Below are positions 5,011 to 5,432 of a DNA stretch of 5,432 nucleotides, piece by piece; positions within the stretch are counted from its first letter, which is position 1, and every line of letters begins with the position of its first letter. This DNA is from Candidatus Cloacimonadota bacterium. GTDB taxonomy: Bacteria > Cloacimonadota > Cloacimonadia > Cloacimonadales > Cloacimonadaceae. A program made the position numbers and the translations under genes. The DNA is taken from contig JAGOGT010000099.1 in NCBI GenBank assembly GCA_017996595.1, positions 1 to 5,432 of the forward strand, given 5' to 3'. Under the pieces are notes generated by a model, which saw nothing but the letters and a program-made list of their open reading frames with translations, ran no database searches and had not been told where the DNA came from.

Positions 5011-5432
5011 TTAGTTCAAGATCGAATCGGTGGCTTCGATATAGCTGGCCAGTTCGGGATTTTCGGCTTTGAGATCATCGATGCTGCGGCGACGGATATC
5101 CACTTTGGTAGGTTTGGCTCCTTCCAGAAGCTGCAATTCCACATGCACCGGAGTGATAAAGACATCGGCCATGATAGCCTGCAGCTTATCCAGATTGCTT
5201 TTCAGGGAACCGTGGTGAGTGCTGCTTTCGGTGCTAAGTTTTATGCCCCGGGTGGTGATTTCGGTGCTTTTTAGCTGATCCAGGGCCACACCGGTAAGTT
5301 GGCTGATTTTCTTCACCCTTTGCAGGATGCGCGGCCAGGCATTTTTTAAGTTCTCCTCGGTGAATTCCAGCTTTGCCGGCGCTGCTTCTTCCTTGGGAAC
5401 GGCAGTATGAACAGCCTGGCTTGGTTCCACCC
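5011..5432 (-). CDS. dnaX: DNA polymerase III gamma/tau subunit, C-terminal part (5' end outside window)
   Basis: The frame is open to the right edge. A GTG at 5430 is almost certainly internal and not a start. The visible 140 or so residues begin with a Pro/Ala/Glu-rich linker (about 1-21 of the visible part). A compact domain follows: FTEENLKNAWPRILQRVKK is the typical opening of the clamp-loader C-terminal domain (helix with W-x-x-I-L-x-x-V-K). An amphipathic strand/helix stretch follows to about residue 100, and the end ENPELASYIEATDSILN resembles the usual family ending (NP, then a helix and a short hydrophobic tail). The full protein would load the beta clamp and organise the replisome; the AAA+ ATPase part would lie beyond the window. 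The downstream glycosyltransferase follows after 4 bases. The call rests on this low-complexity-flanked domain alone, so some other linker-plus-helical protein is possible. Confidence 0.65.
   Translation of the reverse strand, partial: VEPSQAVHTAVPKEEAAPAKLEFTEENLKNAWPRILQRVKKISQLTGVALDQLKSTEITTRGIKLSTESSTHHGSLKSNLDKLQAIMADVFITPVHVELQLLEGAKPTKVDIRRRSIDDLKAENPELASYIEATDSILN

Overview
The window is bacterial chromosomal DNA of intermediate GC, densely coded apart from one gap of about 630 bp. It holds two partial genes at its edges and three complete genes between them. The gene mix is an N-terminally exported thioredoxin-like/Ig/FN3 surface protein, a glutamate dehydrogenase with NAD-type coenzyme residues, and a small protein resembling the TM1266-type regulator of [FeFe]-hydrogenase systems. 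This suggests an anaerobic, amino-acid-fermenting bacterium of the Bacteroidetes/FCB side of the tree. The style of the secreted protein reminds me most of Cloacimonadota, but that assignment is inference and was not tested by any search.

Layout, left to right. Positions 1-1504 (minus) encode the N-terminal 501 residues of a secreted Omp28/thioredoxin-like multidomain protein that runs off the left edge. Positions 1505-1670 hold its promoter region and a strong minus-strand terminator for the next gene. Positions 1671-3008 (minus) are glutamate dehydrogenase, best started at 3008 rather than at the upstream ATG at 3020. Positions 3009-3652 form a divergent intergenic region with a candidate gdhA promoter, small inverted repeats and, at 3394-3548, two hairpin repeat units in opposite orientation. 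Positions 3653-3901 (plus) encode the 82-residue TM1266-like protein. It meets, tail to tail with a single base between stops, a minus-strand pair. That pair is a membrane-anchored family 2 glycosyltransferase (3903-5006) preceded by the C-terminal end of a probable DNA polymerase III gamma/tau subunit (5011 to the right edge).

How the parts relate. The dehydrogenase would deaminate glutamate oxidatively and produce NADH. Disposal of such reducing power through an [FeFe]-hydrogenase would fit the divergent TM1266-like gene, although no hydrogenase gene is visible here. The dnaX tail and the glycosyltransferase are separated by 4 bases and are probably co-transcribed and translationally coupled.

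The most unusual signal is the inverted pair of 67-bp hairpin units. Each has 17-bp arms and a 33-nt loop. The two units differ by compensatory swaps at four stem positions and keep the same two G-U wobbles, which points to a conserved structured repeat and not to chance palindromes.
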